From positions 372,001 to 436,000 of the forward strand of contig JACQXA010000004.1 in the NCBI GenBank assembly GCA_016208975.1: DNA of 64,000 nucleotides, written 5' to 3'. Shown piece after piece: positions 16,937-28,278 of the stretch. This stretch comes from Nitrospinota bacterium (GTDB taxonomy: Bacteria > Nitrospinota_A > UBA7883 > JACRLM01). Position numbers and translations under genes: made by a program. The notes under the pieces were generated by a model. It saw only the letters and a list, made by a program, of their open reading frames with translations. It did not search any database and was not told the origin of the DNA. The stretch's first letter is position 1. Every line of letters begins with the position of its first letter.

Positions 16937-17179
16937 ATGAAACACCATCTGCTCCTGGGCGCCGCCGTCTTGATAATGTCCACCGCCGCATGCACTGAGC
17001 CAAAAGCGGTTGAACAGCCGGCCGCGGAACAACAAGCCCCGCAAACCGTGCGTGAACAGGCCGAAACCGCGGGCAAACTGGGCGACCAGACAGTTACAAA
17101 AGACTTGGAGAAAAACCTTACCGGCGTTGTGGACTCGTCGGCGGAGCATAATAAAGAGCTGGACGCGGCCGGAAAATGA
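16937..17179 (+). CDS. small putative lipoprotein
   Basis: An 80-residue protein with a basic start, hydrophobic core and possible lipobox ending STAAC at residue 19. A mature part rich in Glu, Gln, Ala and Lys follows. AAGGAGA lies a few bases before the ATG. It has no recognisable domain. It is divergent from pheT, so the 138-base gap carries both promoters. Confidence 0.6.
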   Translation: MKHHLLLGAAVLIMSTAACTEPKAVEQPAAEQQAPQTVREQAETAGKLGDQTVTKDLEKNLTGVVDSSAEHNKELDAAGK

Positions 17180-17378
17180 CTCTTTGGGAACGGGCCACTG
17201 TCCCATTAACGCTTCCCCGTGGTCGCTAACCACGGATTCCATCCATCGCTTCTCCATATTCAGCCTATCCAATAATGGACATGGTTTAGGGGTTGGTGAA
17301 GAAACCGGGGTCGGGCGACCCCGTGGAAGCGAAATACCCGGATTGAGGTGGCGTCAGGTGGATACTATCTCAGTACAG

Positions 17379-17401
17379 CTAGTACATCCCCTCCATGCCG
17401 C
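17379..17401 (-). repeat. duplicate of the groEL 3' end
   Basis: Twenty-two of 23 bases match 17687-17709, the last seven codons and stop of groEL; read on the minus strand it ends GMEGMY-stop. It is separated from the real gene end by 285 bases that hold a toxin remnant and a terminator. Confidence 0.8.
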
Positions 17402-17413
17402 TACCGGTTGCGT

Positions 17414-17587
17414 TCAACTGTCAAAAAACACCGATGGCGACACATGGAAACGTTTGGACAGATCCCCTATCTGCCGGGTGTTGAAGTGATTCTCACGGAT
17501 AAGGCGACCCCATGTGTCCAGCGCGGTTCGCGAATCCGGACGCTTGAGCTTGAATTGTTCAACATGGCTCATACCGATAAGCCTCAC
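17414..17587 (-). pseudogene. truncated HigB-type toxin remnant
   Basis: A GTG-initiated frame of 57 residues, starting MRLIGMSHVEQFKLKRPDSR, with the conserved tryptophan of HigB mRNA interferases in ALDTWGRL. Intact family members have about 95-100 residues; here the C-terminal beta-strand core and catalytic residues are absent. No antitoxin gene is present. It is bracketed by the groEL-end duplication. It could instead be an unrelated short protein. Confidence 0.5.
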
Positions 17588-17637
17588 AAGGCAAATATTG
17601 CATATTGCTAAAATGAATAAATGGGAGGCTTTCAAAT

Positions 17638-17666
17638 AAAAAAGGGGCTACCCGACGGGTAGCCCC
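17638..17666 (-). terminator. rho-independent terminator of groESL
   Basis: A perfect ten-base-pair stem GGGGCTACCC (17644-17653) with its complement (17657-17666) around a GAC loop. It is followed on the minus strand by six T residues. It lies 20 bases past the groEL stop. Confidence 0.95.
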
Positions 17667-17686
17667 TGTAAAGAAAGCTATTAGAA

Positions 17687-19342
<1,656 letters not shown>

Positions 19343-19381
19343 TTAAATGGGTTGTTATGATTGTTGATCCGTTTACGGGGC

Positions 19382-19675
19382 TTATTCCACCACGCCGAGG
19401 ATGTCGTCTTCCCGCATAAGCAGGTATTCCTCGCCGTCCAGCTTTATCTCGGTGCCGGCGTATTTGGAGTAGATCACCTTGTCCCCTTTTTTCACGGACA
19501 TGGGGCGGATCTTGCCGTCTTCCAAAGATTTACCCGGGCCAACAGCCACCACACTGCCCTCTTGGGGTTTTTCCTTGGCGGAATCTGGGATGATTATGCC
19601 GCCCTTCATAGTTTCCTTGGCTTCCGCCTGCTTAATAAGCACCCGGTCGTTCAACGGCCTGATGTTAACACCCAT
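19382..19675 (-). CDS. groES: co-chaperonin GroES
   Basis: A 97-residue heptameric lid of the GroEL chamber. It contains the mobile loop ([19 protein letters not shown]) and the usual closing [16 protein letters not shown]. It is the first gene of groESL, preceded by an AGGAGG ribosome site and a CIRCE element. Confidence 0.98.
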   Translation of the reverse strand: MGVNIRPLNDRVLIKQAEAKETMKGGIIIPDSAKEKPQEGSVVAVGPGKSLEDGKIRPMSVKKGDKVIYSKYAGTEIKLDGEEYLLMREDDILGVVE

Positions 19676-19769
19676 CTAGCTATCCTCCTTCATATCAATA
19701 ACTTAAAGAAATTGAACCGTGTCGGCTATCCAAGGGTTATTTTTTATGACCCCTCTAGACACCAACCCG

Positions 19770-19796
19770 TTAGCGCTCTATGGCTTCGAGCGCTAA
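19770..19796 (-). promoter_or_regulatory. CIRCE operator (HrcA site)
   Basis: TTAGCGCTC and GAGCGCTAA are separated by nine bases, a perfect inverted repeat. It differs from the textbook CIRCE (TTAGCACTC-N9-GAGTGCTAA) by one compensated pair. Located 95 bases upstream of groES, it implies HrcA repression of groESL. hrcA itself is not in the window. Confidence 0.93.
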
Positions 19797-19930
19797 CAAC
19801 GCATTAAAGATAGTACGGGGGTTTCTGAAAAGCAAGGTGATGCGGAAAAAAAGTGAACTAAATCTTATTTTGCCTGATTTTCGCTTTTATAATGAAAAGT
19901 GGGTAGTGTCTCAGTTTGAAAGCGCAGGGG

Positions 19931-20018
19931 AGATTCTTCACTTACGCTCAGAATGACAATATAAGAGCCGTTGATCGCATTGTCATCCTGAGCGAAGCGC
20001 AAGCGAAGTGAAGGATCT
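19931..20018. repeat. imperfect long inverted repeat
   Basis: Left arm 19931-19960 (AGATTCTTCACTTACGCTCA and on) pairs imperfectly with right arm 19979-20018 (ending AAGTGAAGGATCT). The right arm carries the GTCATCCTGAGCGAAGCG core of a widespread class of intergenic bacterial repeats. It lies between groES and the DUF599 gene end. Confidence 0.7.
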
Positions 20019-20064
20019 GTCTATTATTTGAGATCCAAACTGGGACACCACCGAAAAGTGCCAG

Positions 20065-20760
20065 TTATTGCTTTTCTACGGAAGCTGGTTTCACAGCGGC
20101 GCGGAAATCTTCCGCCAGAAAGTCCGGCGTTTTGTCCATGTTGTACAGAAAACATATAAGGGCCAAGGTGGAGGCTATCATCAGGTGCGGCCCGAAAAAC
20201 CAGAATATGAGCGGGACGGAGAAATAATAGGCTCTCATCCCGTAGCTGTAAAAATTGCCCGCCCGGTTCAAATACATCGCCACATGCGCGGGAAGGATGG
20301 GGGAGTGGATCATGTACCCGATATGGTTGTAGAGCCGCACGGACATGGAGAAAGAGAAGAACGCGAACAGGAAATCCACCACAATAAGCAACACCTTTAG
20401 CATCCACAACTCGCGCCGGGTGTCGCCGAATATGTTAAGAGCGTGCCAGATGTTGTTCAGCTTGTCCCCCTGGGCGCTTAGCGTAAGGGCGCCTATTATA
20501 AGGAACACGGCGGTGGAGGCCATAAGCGTGGCCGCCATGGTGGAGTTCCGGAGGGTTTGAACGGCCAATACATCCTTGCCGGTGTCGGCCATAACCTTTT
20601 CCACCCAAGCCTGGCGCACCTTGAAGTTTACGGACTGGATGGTGAACGCTGGATCGCCCCGGAGTTTGAGTCGCATATACAGCTGATACGCCGCCAGCAT
20701 CGCCGCGCAAGAGGCGAACGCCACAGCGTCCCCGCCGAAATCGCTTAATAAACCGGTCAA
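20065..20760 (-). CDS. DUF599 family membrane protein
   Basis: A 231-residue inner-membrane protein with about four hydrophobic segments and the conserved VNFKVRQAWVEKVM and LRNSTMAATLMASTAVF blocks of the DUF599 family. Function is unknown in the family. It stands alone between the groESL region and an acetyltransferase gene. Confidence 0.8.
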   Translation of the reverse strand: MTGLLSDFGGDAVAFASCAAMLAAYQLYMRLKLRGDPAFTIQSVNFKVRQAWVEKVMADTGKDVLAVQTLRNSTMAATLMASTAVFLIIGALTLSAQGDKLNNIWHALNIFGDTRRELWMLKVLLIVVDFLFAFFSFSMSVRLYNHIGYMIHSPILPAHVAMYLNRAGNFYSYGMRAYYFSVPLIFWFFGPHLMIASTLALICFLYNMDKTPDFLAEDFRAAVKPASVEKQ

Positions 20761-20826
20761 TTCCGCTCCGGTAAAAGTTAATACACTTGTTGGATTATAA
20801 CACCGGCGCGGCTGTCAGCGGCGGCT

Positions 20827-21315
20827 TCACCGATCCTCCCTAAAATCCTTAGCCGGATTGGGGAATGCGCCAAACCGGGCGTTCCATTTATCCTCCTCCC
20901 GTAGCAACATCCACATGCCGGGTTTGGGCAGTGGTTTGAACCCGGCTTTCTCATACACACCGTGAGCGTCTTTTGTGGCCAGTAGCCACATGAAAACGTT
21001 CTTGTGGTCCGGATGGTTGAACACGAAGCGGATCATGGCGTTGGCTATGCCCCTGCGCCGGTGGGCCTCGTCCACATAAATGTCCATGAAATAGGCGAAC
21101 CTCGTTCTGTCGCTTAACGCGCGCAGATAACCCACCTGTATTCCATCGAAATAACAGCCCACGGTGATACTGGAATGTGTGGCGGCCAATTCTATCTCGT
21201 CCCTGCCGATCCCCGGGCACCAGTATTCCTTTGAAAGCCATTTTTCAACCCGGGCGAAATCGAGCCGGGCGAAGGAATCGTCAATCTCGTAATGTTCGTT
21301 GTAAACGCTGATCAT
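20827..21315 (-). CDS. GNAT family N-acetyltransferase
   Basis: A 162-residue cytoplasmic acyltransferase. The acetyl-CoA pyrophosphate loop is seen as DEAHRRRGIANAMIRFV (about 82-98), followed by GVYEKAGFKPL, the usual motif B region. The substrate cannot be inferred. A solo gene. Confidence 0.88.
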   Translation of the reverse strand: MISVYNEHYEIDDSFARLDFARVEKWLSKEYWCPGIGRDEIELAATHSSITVGCYFDGIQVGYLRALSDRTRFAYFMDIYVDEAHRRRGIANAMIRFVFNHPDHKNVFMWLLATKDAHGVYEKAGFKPLPKPGMWMLLREEDKWNARFGAFPNPAKDFREDR

Positions 21316-21426
21316 AACGAGATTCTCCTCGCTATTAATAAATCATCTATACACATCCTTAGCCCCGCCTTGTAGAACATCACATGCCTGATCACCCGCC
21401 ATGCCCCGGCTCCTTTCGTTCGCCAC

Positions 21427-21945
21427 TCATTGCCCTTCCTTCTCCCGCTTGAATCCGATCTTGGGGCGGGTTGGGATGGCGGGGGACATCAACTGGCGGA
21501 TGGCGTCGAACACGGCCTTGAACTGGGCGTCATACTTTTTTTCCATCTCTTCCAGCTTTTTCGCCAAATCCTTATGGGTTGCGAGCATTTCACGAAGCTT
21601 GACAAAAGCCCTCATAATGAGAATATTGACCTCAATAGCTCTTTCGCTATTGAGCACACTGGAGAGCATGGCCACGCCTTGCTCAGTAAAAGCATAGGGC
21701 AGGTATTTAGAATGTTCCCCCCTTTTTAAGGGGCCAAAATGGCGCCTTAAAGAATCGTATTCTTCTTTCGACAACTGGATCATGAAATCTTCGGGGAAAC
21801 GGGTTATATTCCGTTTCACCTGCCTTTTCAGGTGCTTAACCTCAACGCCATACAACTCGGCCAAATCGCTATCCAGCATGAGCTTCTCGCCGCGAATCAG
21901 AAGAATCTTTTGCTCGATAAGCTCCACCGGTATCAACGCTTTCAT
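21427..21945 (-). CDS. ORF6N domain protein
   Basis: A 172-residue protein. The N-terminal ORF6N domain (about 1-95) has [30 protein letters not shown] and [16 protein letters not shown] predicted coiled coil (about 115-150) follows. ORF6N proteins are DNA-binding proteins common in phages and mobile islands. It lies 42 bases downstream of a DUF1016 nuclease gene on the same strand, suggesting a joint accessory module. Confidence 0.88.
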   Translation of the reverse strand: MKALIPVELIEQKILLIRGEKLMLDSDLAELYGVEVKHLKRQVKRNITRFPEDFMIQLSKEEYDSLRRHFGPLKRGEHSKYLPYAFTEQGVAMLSSVLNSERAIEVNILIMRAFVKLREMLATHKDLAKKLEEMEKKYDAQFKAVFDAIRQLMSPAIPTRPKIGFKREKEGQ

Positions 21946-21987
21946 ATCGTCTCCGTCTTTAAGGCGCCAAATTGTGATCTCAAGTTG

Positions 21988-23085
21988 TCAGATACCTGAC
22001 TCCCCATGCCTCGCCTCCTTTAGCGATGTCTCCAGCTCCTCGACGCTTGGCAGTTCGCTTTTAAACTTCCTGGGCAGGGTCTCCGTGAGTTTATATCCCG
22101 ATACGCCTATTGGTTTCCGGGTGTCGCGCAGGGCGTATTCCACGACCACCTTGTTTTTCGATTTGCACAGGATAATCCCGATGCTCGGCTGGTCGTCTTT
22201 ATGGCGTAGCAGGTCATCCACGGCGGAAAGGTAAAAGTTCATCTTCCCCGCGTATTCCGGCTGGAATTCCCCAACCTTTAGTTCTATCACCACGAAACAA
22301 CGCAGGCGCAGGTGGTAGAAGAGCAGGTCAATATAAAAATCTTCCCCGCCGACTTCCAGATGGTATTGACTGCCGACAAAGGCGAATCCCACGCCAAGTT
22401 CCAACAGGAACGCCCTTATCTGCTCCAACAGCGCCTTTTCCACGTCCCGTTCCTTGGCCTCTTCGCCGATGGTCAGGAAATCAAAGACGTATGGGTCTTT
22501 CAATATCTGCCGGGCAAGCTCTGATTGAGGCGCTGGCAGGGTGCGGTCGAAGTTCGAGACGGCTTTCCCTTGGCGCTTGTACAGGCCGCTTTCGATTTGG
22601 TGGACAAGAACGTTGCGCGACCAGCCGTTTTGGATGGTCTGGCGTATGTACCATTCGCGCTCGATAGGGTTTTTGACTTTATCAATTAGGACGACATTGT
22701 GAAACCAGGGTATTTGTGCAGCAACCTGCTGCACAAATTGCGTTTCTTGATATATCTCGGCAAACTCCCTCATATATTTGAGATTACGAGGGGAGAATCC
22801 TTTCATCTCCGGGAATTCGTGCCGTAGGTCTAACGCCAGCCGATCCACAACCTTTGTTCCCCAACCCTCTTGCCGCTGGCTATCGAGAATTTGGCGGCCA
22901 ATCTCCCAATAAAGCAGAACCAATTCGCGGTTGGCGGCAAGACCGGCGCGAATCTGGGCGGATCGAATCTTCCCCTTAAGGTCTTCCAGCAGGAGCGCAT
23001 AGTCCACATGGGCTTTGCCTAATTGTGCAACAGGCGCTTGCATAATTGCGGATTCAGTTTTTGGAGCCTTACCTTTACCTGCCAT
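21988..23085 (-). CDS. DUF1016 family PD-(D/E)XK nuclease (YhcG-like)
   Basis: A 365-residue protein with an N-terminal DUF1016 helical domain (GLAANRELVLLYWEIGRQIL) and a C-terminal PD-(D/E)XK nuclease core: FYIDLLFYHLRLRCFVVIELK gives the Asp and the ExK of the active site. Family members occur in mobile and defence islands. The frame extends upstream to 23283, inside the next gene, but the ATG at 23085 is chosen because it lies just after the previous stop and begins a protein-like sequence. Confidence 0.88.
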   Translation of the reverse strand: MAGKGKAPKTESAIMQAPVAQLGKAHVDYALLLEDLKGKIRSAQIRAGLAANRELVLLYWEIGRQILDSQRQEGWGTKVVDRLALDLRHEFPEMKGFSPRNLKYMREFAEIYQETQFVQQVAAQIPWFHNVVLIDKVKNPIEREWYIRQTIQNGWSRNVLVHQIESGLYKRQGKAVSNFDRTLPAPQSELARQILKDPYVFDFLTIGEEAKERDVEKALLEQIRAFLLELGVGFAFVGSQYHLEVGGEDFYIDLLFYHLRLRCFVVIELKVGEFQPEYAGKMNFYLSAVDDLLRHKDDQPSIGIILCKSKNKVVVEYALRDTRKPIGVSGYKLTETLPRKFKSELPSVEELETSLKEARHGESGI

Positions 23086-23105
23086 ACCCTGCCCTTTCCG
23101 TATTC

Positions 23106-24794
23106 TCACCACACGCCAGGGATGAACCTGTATTTCACCTGTTTTTTGTAGGCTACGTAGTCCGGGTCTTTCAAGAGATGCCGCTCCTCGGTCAACGCGC
23201 GAAGATAATAGATGTAGTTCCACACCGCCAGGAATACAAACTGCCATGGGCTTGCGAAGTTTCGAATGTTCTCCGCCCACCATGCGAAATTTTTAGAGAT
23301 GTACGCCGGATGGCGGATGAAGGCGTATGGCCCCCGGGCCAGGATGCCCCGGTTGGTAAGGTTCGAAAACCTCAAGCCGAAAGCCATGGTGGCCCAGACA
23401 TAAACGGTGAAGGCCAGCAGAGTTATGGTTTTAAGCGTGAAATCCATCATGCCCATGAAAACCGCCGGAGCGTCTGGGTTTAAGCTGGCGGTGGCGGTGG
23501 CCAGTTGCATCAGATATGGCGAGTCGCCATACCCCCGGTTATACGGAAGATAGTTAGTTGTTATCCCGTTGAACGGCGGGTAGCAGATTATGGCCGCAAG
23601 CCAGCCGGTAACGGAAGGGTCCACGCTTTTGGACTTGTTGTTGAGCCAGCGAAGCGAAAAAACGTATCCCGTAAGGCTCAGCGAAACGTCCATCACGAAA
23701 ATAGCGTGGAACGCGCTGAAATAGAACCTGTCGAACATGCCCGATAACGCTATGAACCCCTCAATCCCGGCGCCTCCAAAGTACTGGCCGGAATTGGTTA
23801 ATACCTCAGTCAACTGCTTTAGAAACTGGGGGAAATTGGAGAAAAACCCGCCGCATTCCACAAACAGGAACGTGGTCATAAGCGGCACGAAGAAAAACTT
23901 CACCCCCAGGTCGCGCAAAACAACCAATGTGGATTTGTTTTTCATCACACGGCGCAGGCTGTCTTTGCGGCCTTTTATGCGGCGGAAAACCGCGCGGAAA
24001 AACAACATGGCCAGAAACCCCGCGTCTTTCCTGTCCTCCCCCCGGCTGTTCCTCAAAAGGTTCGTCACAAACCCGTAAGGGAACCCCAGTAACAGGTAGC
24101 CAAGATATATATAAGATATGGTTATCCGCCAGTTTTCATAATAATTGCTGATGTAAAACGGATGCGCCCGGAAAATGATCAACACCGGCGTAAGCAGGCA
24201 CAACCCGGCCAGCCAGCGGAACAACGCCGTTTTTGCCGCCAGGGGAACAGGATTTTTAACTTTAAACGCGCCCGTTCGCGCCCACCGCCCCGCTGGCGGG
24301 AGCCACATCAATAAAAGGGCAAGAAACATGAGGGCGCAAACTATCTCGTACCGCGTCCACTCCCATCCAAGCCAAACCAGGGTTATGCCGTCAAAGAAAA
24401 CCTGGGAACCCATGGCCACGGCCCAGGCCATAGCCGCTCCAACAAAGGCGACGGCAAAACAGGCGGCCCTTTGAGGTTTCGATTTGAGGAACTCCCAGGT
24501 CACCATCACGGCGAACCCGAGCAGGACCACTATGAGCACATCAAAATAGTCCCGGTTTATGAACTCATACCCCCACTTGCCGGGAAAAAGCCAAAGACAG
24601 TTTCTGGCCTGGGGCCCGCCGTTTGGGATTATGTCCGCGCGGAAAATGGCGTAAGCCGCCACCATGGCCAGCATCAGGAACGCCCCAAACATGCCTGTGG
24701 ACGGGTCCTGACAACCTTTTGCGGGGTCGAATTCCTCCCGGCGCGGCGTTTCCGGGGAATTTGCGGTTGAAGTTAAAGGGGGAGGCGTTTTCAT
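23106..24794 (-). CDS. large membrane protein with C-terminal ICMT/PEMT-type methyltransferase domain
   Basis: A 562-residue polytopic protein with ten or more hydrophobic segments. The last about 110 residues carry the isoprenylcysteine/phospholipid methyltransferase signature (RGPYAFIRHPAYISKNFAWW, then ALTEERHLLKDPDYVAYKKQ), where SAM binds near the membrane surface. The substrate is not deducible, but a lipid or membrane-bound small molecule is likely. The large N-terminal membrane part has no recognised domain. Twenty bases separate its stop from the DUF1016 start. Confidence 0.75.
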   Translation of the reverse strand: MKTPPPLTSTANSPETPRREEFDPAKGCQDPSTGMFGAFLMLAMVAAYAIFRADIIPNGGPQARNCLWLFPGKWGYEFINRDYFDVLIVVLLGFAVMVTWEFLKSKPQRAACFAVAFVGAAMAWAVAMGSQVFFDGITLVWLGWEWTRYEIVCALMFLALLLMWLPPAGRWARTGAFKVKNPVPLAAKTALFRWLAGLCLLTPVLIIFRAHPFYISNYYENWRITISYIYLGYLLLGFPYGFVTNLLRNSRGEDRKDAGFLAMLFFRAVFRRIKGRKDSLRRVMKNKSTLVVLRDLGVKFFFVPLMTTFLFVECGGFFSNFPQFLKQLTEVLTNSGQYFGGAGIEGFIALSGMFDRFYFSAFHAIFVMDVSLSLTGYVFSLRWLNNKSKSVDPSVTGWLAAIICYPPFNGITTNYLPYNRGYGDSPYLMQLATATASLNPDAPAVFMGMMDFTLKTITLLAFTVYVWATMAFGLRFSNLTNRGILARGPYAFIRHPAYISKNFAWWAENIRNFASPWQFVFLAVWNYIYYLRALTEERHLLKDPDYVAYKKQVKYRFIPGVW

Positions 24795-25071
24795 CGCATT
24801 AATTAATAATTCGAACGGGGGAAGCCAAAGGCCAAGGAAAGACAGGTGAATTTATATTACCCATGTTTTGAAGACAAGCCTAGCCGATAGGCCGATTTGA
24901 AGTCAACCCCGCCACAAACCATCTTTAAGGATGCCTGTAAAACCAAAAAGTTTTGTGGTAGATTATTCTCTCAAGTCCGGCGCTGGAGGGGGCGATGGAT
25001 TTTTACAGGCGCTATGGGCGCCCATGCATGGCAGGGGTCACATTTACGGCTTAACAAGTCTGGGGATGGTC

Positions 25072-26547
25072 ATGGCAACAGAGAGCTTGAATCATTACAA
25101 CATGAAAGTGAACAACGCCAAGGAACTATTGGCGGCAATCTCGAATTGTTGCGCGAAAATAGACGGTAATAAACTAAAGGTTACCGATCCCGCCGCATTG
25201 CGCGGCCACGGCATAGACAGGCTCATCATAAACGCGGTCTTTGGAAAAGACGCCGAGATCCGCGGCACGGCCCGCTGGGTAATAAAAGCCGCGGCGCTGG
25301 AGCTGGGCCTGTGGCCTGCCTCCATCCAGGGGCTTTACGACGCCATGGGCAGGAGCGAGGTTCGTGGATACACCGTTCCCGCCATCAACATCCGCGGCCT
25401 CACTTACGACGTGGCCCGGGCGGTTTTCCATACGGCAATAAGGAACAACACCGGGGCGTTCATCTTCGAGATAGCCCGGTCTGAGATCGATTACACGTTC
25501 CAGCGGCCCGCCGAATATTCCACGGCCCTGCTGGCCGCCGGAATAAAAGAGGGCTACAAAGGGCCGGTATTTATCCAGGGGGACCATTTCCAGGTCTCCG
25601 CTAAAAAATACAAGGCCGACCCGGTTAAGGAAATCGAGGGGCTTAAAAACCTCATCGCCGAGGCCATAGACGGCCAGTTCTACAATATAGACATAGACAC
25701 ATCCACCCTGGTGGACCTTTCCAAACCCACAATTCTCGAACAGCAAAGGCTGAACTTCGAGGTGGGGGCCGAGCTTTGCGCCTATGTGCGGAGCCGGGAG
25801 CCTGAAGGGGTCACCATATCGGTGGGTGGCGAGATAGGCGAAGTGGGCGAAAAGAACTCCACCGTGGAGGAACTGGACGCCTACATGGAAGGTTTCGAGG
25901 CGACGCTAAAAAAGATCAACCCGGCGTTGAGGGGCATAAGCAAGGTATCCGTTCAAACGGGCACATCCCACGGCGGTGTGCCGTTGCCGGACGGCACTGT
26001 GGCCAAGGTCAAGCTGGACTTTGACACGCTGGAGAAGCTCAGCCACCGGGCCAGGGAAAGATACGGCATGTCCGGCGCGGTGCAACACGGCGCCTCCACA
26101 CTGCCGGAGGAGGCTTTCGACAGGTTCCCTGGAACCACCGCCTCCGAGATCCACCTGGCCACCGGGTTCCAGAACATGATTTTCGACTCGGAACATTTTC
26201 CCGAGGTGTTGAGGGATCAAATTTACGACCAGATCAAACAGAAGTTCCGTGATGAATGGAAAGACGGGCAGACTGTGGAGCAGTTCATATATAAAACCCG
26301 CAAAAAAGGGTTTGGCCTGGCCAAGGAAGACATCTGGCGGATGGAAGAGCTCACCCGAGCCGGCATCCGGGAGGAATTGGAGAAGAAATTCGACTTCCTG
26401 TTCCATAAACTGGCGGTGGGCAATAACCACAAGGATGTGGATAAACACATCACCCCGGTGAAGATAGCCCCGGTGCTGGAGAAAGAAATAGCCGCCGCCG
26501 GGGGTTACAAGGTGGAAGCTGTAAAAACCGAGGAGGGGGCGGACTAG
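25072..26547 (+). CDS. fba: class II (metal-dependent) fructose-bisphosphate aldolase homologue
   Basis: A 491-residue class II aldolase-fold enzyme, longer than the about 350-residue E. coli FbaA. Metal-site segments are visible: FIQGDHFQV (Asp-His), GGEIGEVGEKN, TGTSHGG and SGAVQHGAS. It probably interconverts fructose 1,6-bisphosphate with triose phosphates, but the extended C-terminus and about 100-residue N-terminal extension leave other aldol substrates possible. Start 25072 is chosen because GGGGA lies five bases upstream; the frame extends back to 24931 without a ribosome site. Confidence 0.75.
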   Translation: MATESLNHYNMKVNNAKELLAAISNCCAKIDGNKLKVTDPAALRGHGIDRLIINAVFGKDAEIRGTARWVIKAAALELGLWPASIQGLYDAMGRSEVRGYTVPAINIRGLTYDVARAVFHTAIRNNTGAFIFEIARSEIDYTFQRPAEYSTALLAAGIKEGYKGPVFIQGDHFQVSAKKYKADPVKEIEGLKNLIAEAIDGQFYNIDIDTSTLVDLSKPTILEQQRLNFEVGAELCAYVRSREPEGVTISVGGEIGEVGEKNSTVEELDAYMEGFEATLKKINPALRGISKVSVQTGTSHGGVPLPDGTVAKVKLDFDTLEKLSHRARERYGMSGAVQHGASTLPEEAFDRFPGTTASEIHLATGFQNMIFDSEHFPEVLRDQIYDQIKQKFRDEWKDGQTVEQFIYKTRKKGFGLAKEDIWRMEELTRAGIREELEKKFDFLFHKLAVGNNHKDVDKHITPVKIAPVLEKEIAAAGGYKVEAVKTEEGAD

Positions 26548-26727
26548 CCCCCTCTCCTTCCTATTGCGCCGGGCATATTTGTAATTATTTGCGCGGCGTT
26601 GTAACTATCCGTGCCATAAGACCTTATCCGCGCCGCCTAAAAAAACTTCAAACCACCCTAAAGTAATCAAGTCCCCTCTCCGATAAGTAGATATCGGGCA
26701 TTGCGAGTTTACCCAGGGAGGATCATC

Positions 26728-26904
26728 ATGGAATCATCTGCGGTTGGCGGAACAGGCGGTTTGGCTCCCGCCCAGCAGGCCTCGGGCGCGGGCCAGGCAA
26801 ACGTGGCTGTACAGAAAAAAGCTTTGGATATGGCGAAGGCTCAAGGAGCCCAATTGGTGGATATGATCCAAAAGAGCGGCGCCACCTTTGAAACCACAGC
26901 ATAG
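26728..26904 (+). CDS. YjfB-like putative motility protein
   Basis: A 58-residue protein whose second half (VAVQKKALDMAKAQGAQLVD) matches the short YjfB family, associated with motility genes in many bacteria but without known function. AGGGAGG precedes the ATG. No flagellar genes lie nearby. Confidence 0.65.
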   Translation: MESSAVGGTGGLAPAQQASGAGQANVAVQKKALDMAKAQGAQLVDMIQKSGATFETTA

Positions 26905-27043
26905 ACAGTTCTTGCGTGGACTCGCAGGGCGCTTTCCATGCCCCCGGCTTTTTAACCACATAACCGGGGGCCGGGAAGCGTTAAAGTATAATGTTCTTAA
27001 ATGGCCTTTATAAATCCGGCTAAAAGGCGGATGGGAGGATGTC

Positions 27044-27340
27044 ATGGCCGACAAGTATTACGATTACAGCAAGATGAACTCGGTTTCCCCTTACCAGGCA
27101 GGCAAGTCGGGCTACTCCAAGTTCAGCAAGAACACCCAGCCCCAGAAAGCCGATAAAGCCGCCACCGAACGAAACGCCGAGTTTGCCAAGGTGAAAGACC
27201 GGGCGGACCGTTCCCAAAATCTTTCCGCGGCTAAAAACGTGGTAAAACAAGGCGTGGCCAGCGCCCTGTCTTCCGGCCCGGGCGGGCTTGAATCCCTGAT
27301 AGCGGAAACCACAGCGGCGAAGATCTCCACCAAAGCCTGA
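27044..27340 (+). CDS. small hydrophilic protein of unknown function
   Basis: A 98-residue, highly charged protein without membrane segments (begins MADKYYDYSKMNSVSPYQAG; Ala- and Lys-rich middle). No family is recognised. GGGAGG lies six bases before the ATG, supporting expression. It sits between the YjfB-like gene and the STAS gene on the same strand, separated from each by 140-200 bases. Confidence 0.6.
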   Translation: MADKYYDYSKMNSVSPYQAGKSGYSKFSKNTQPQKADKAATERNAEFAKVKDRADRSQNLSAAKNVVKQGVASALSSGPGGLESLIAETTAAKISTKA

Positions 27341-27547
27341 GCGGAAACCTTCCCCAGGGCTGTGGCGCATGGGGCTTATGGCGCCATGACAATGCATGGC
27401 GCGATCCCCGGTTGCGCCCGAGAACACTCAAAGTACCTCCTTTTTCTCCCGCCGTCCGCTATCATTTCGTTAAAACCGCTATCGCCGCAATTTGGTAGTG
27501 GACTATAACGCGTAATTCATTAGAATAAATCCGGGGTAACTACAAGC

Positions 27548-27898
27548 ATGGAGTTAAACGCCGTGAGAGTTGAAACTAGGGAATCCGGAGGGGTAATAAT
27601 TCTTGACCTGTTTGGTAACATCCGGACAAATGAGGATTACGCGGTTTTCAAAAAAGCGGTGGATGACATCATAGACGAAGGCAAAGTAAAAATCGTCCTG
27701 AATTTCAAGAGCGTCAGTTTCATAAACAGCTCCGGCCTGGGAAGGCTCGTGCTGGCGGCGAAAAGGATAAAAGAGAGCGACGGGGTAATCAGCATTGTGA
27801 ACCTTTCCGGAGACTTGCGGGAGCTGTTCCTGTTCACACGGCTGGACACAAAGATACCCATTTTCCAGAGTGAGCAGGAGGCCATAGCGGGCGTATAG
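27548..27898 (+). CDS. STAS domain anti-sigma factor antagonist
   Basis: A 116-residue single-domain STAS protein of the SpoIIAA/RsbV type. The phosphorylatable serine lies in INSSGLG (S61 aligned with SpoIIAA S58). Such proteins bind a serine-kinase anti-sigma factor when dephosphorylated and release the sigma factor. No kinase or phosphatase is adjacent. The REC-ATPase protein at 13364 is a possible but unproven partner. Confidence 0.9.
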   Translation: MELNAVRVETRESGGVIILDLFGNIRTNEDYAVFKKAVDDIIDEGKVKIVLNFKSVSFINSSGLGRLVLAAKRIKESDGVISIVNLSGDLRELFLFTRLDTKIPIFQSEQEAIAGV

Positions 27899-27949
27899 CA
27901 TTCGCCCGCTGGCGGCCATCCGGCTTTTGGATGGGAGGACCATACGCCC

Positions 27950-28261
27950 ATGAAATACAAAGCCGCGGCATCGCTTGCCGCATACCTGCTTTCGGCCTCC
28001 TGGTATGGGTGGGACGCTTATAACGCTTACATACAGGCCTTCGACGTGGCCTCCAAACCGTTTATTATGGATGTGAGCACAGCCCCATCCGTAGCCTTCA
28101 CTTTCACCGGCCTTTTATACTGGGTCACTTTCGGGCTGGACCGGTCTGGCACCCCCGCGGCCATTGCGGGCTATTTCCTGGCAGGGGCCCAAGTTCTGGC
28201 GTTCGCGTTTCAGGTTTGGCTTGCCCCCACGCTCTGGGCGCTCAATAATCTTACTCAATAA
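27950..28261 (+). CDS. small membrane protein of unknown function
   Basis: A 103-residue protein with three hydrophobic segments (about 5-25, 48-65 and 72-95). No family is recognised. GGGAGG precedes the ATG. It lies 17 bases upstream of lemA and may share its transcript. Confidence 0.65.
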   Translation: MKYKAAASLAAYLLSASWYGWDAYNAYIQAFDVASKPFIMDVSTAPSVAFTFTGLLYWVTFGLDRSGTPAAIAGYFLAGAQVLAFAFQVWLAPTLWALNNLTQ

Positions 28262-28278
28262 CCGTCAAGGAGATAATC

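Larger units (their letters stand above)
17180..17686. other. intergenic region with toxin remnant, gene-end duplication and terminator
   Basis: No intact gene is seen in about 500 bases. It holds two REP-like units (17211-17235, 17301-17330), a 23-base copy of the groEL 3' end (17379-17401), a truncated HigB-type frame (17414-17587) and the groEL terminator (17638-17666). Confidence 0.7.

Noticed and set aside
24931-25071. N-terminal extension of the aldolase frame
   Set aside because: No ribosome site and no family similarity before residue 48 of the long frame; the ATG at 25072 has a good site.
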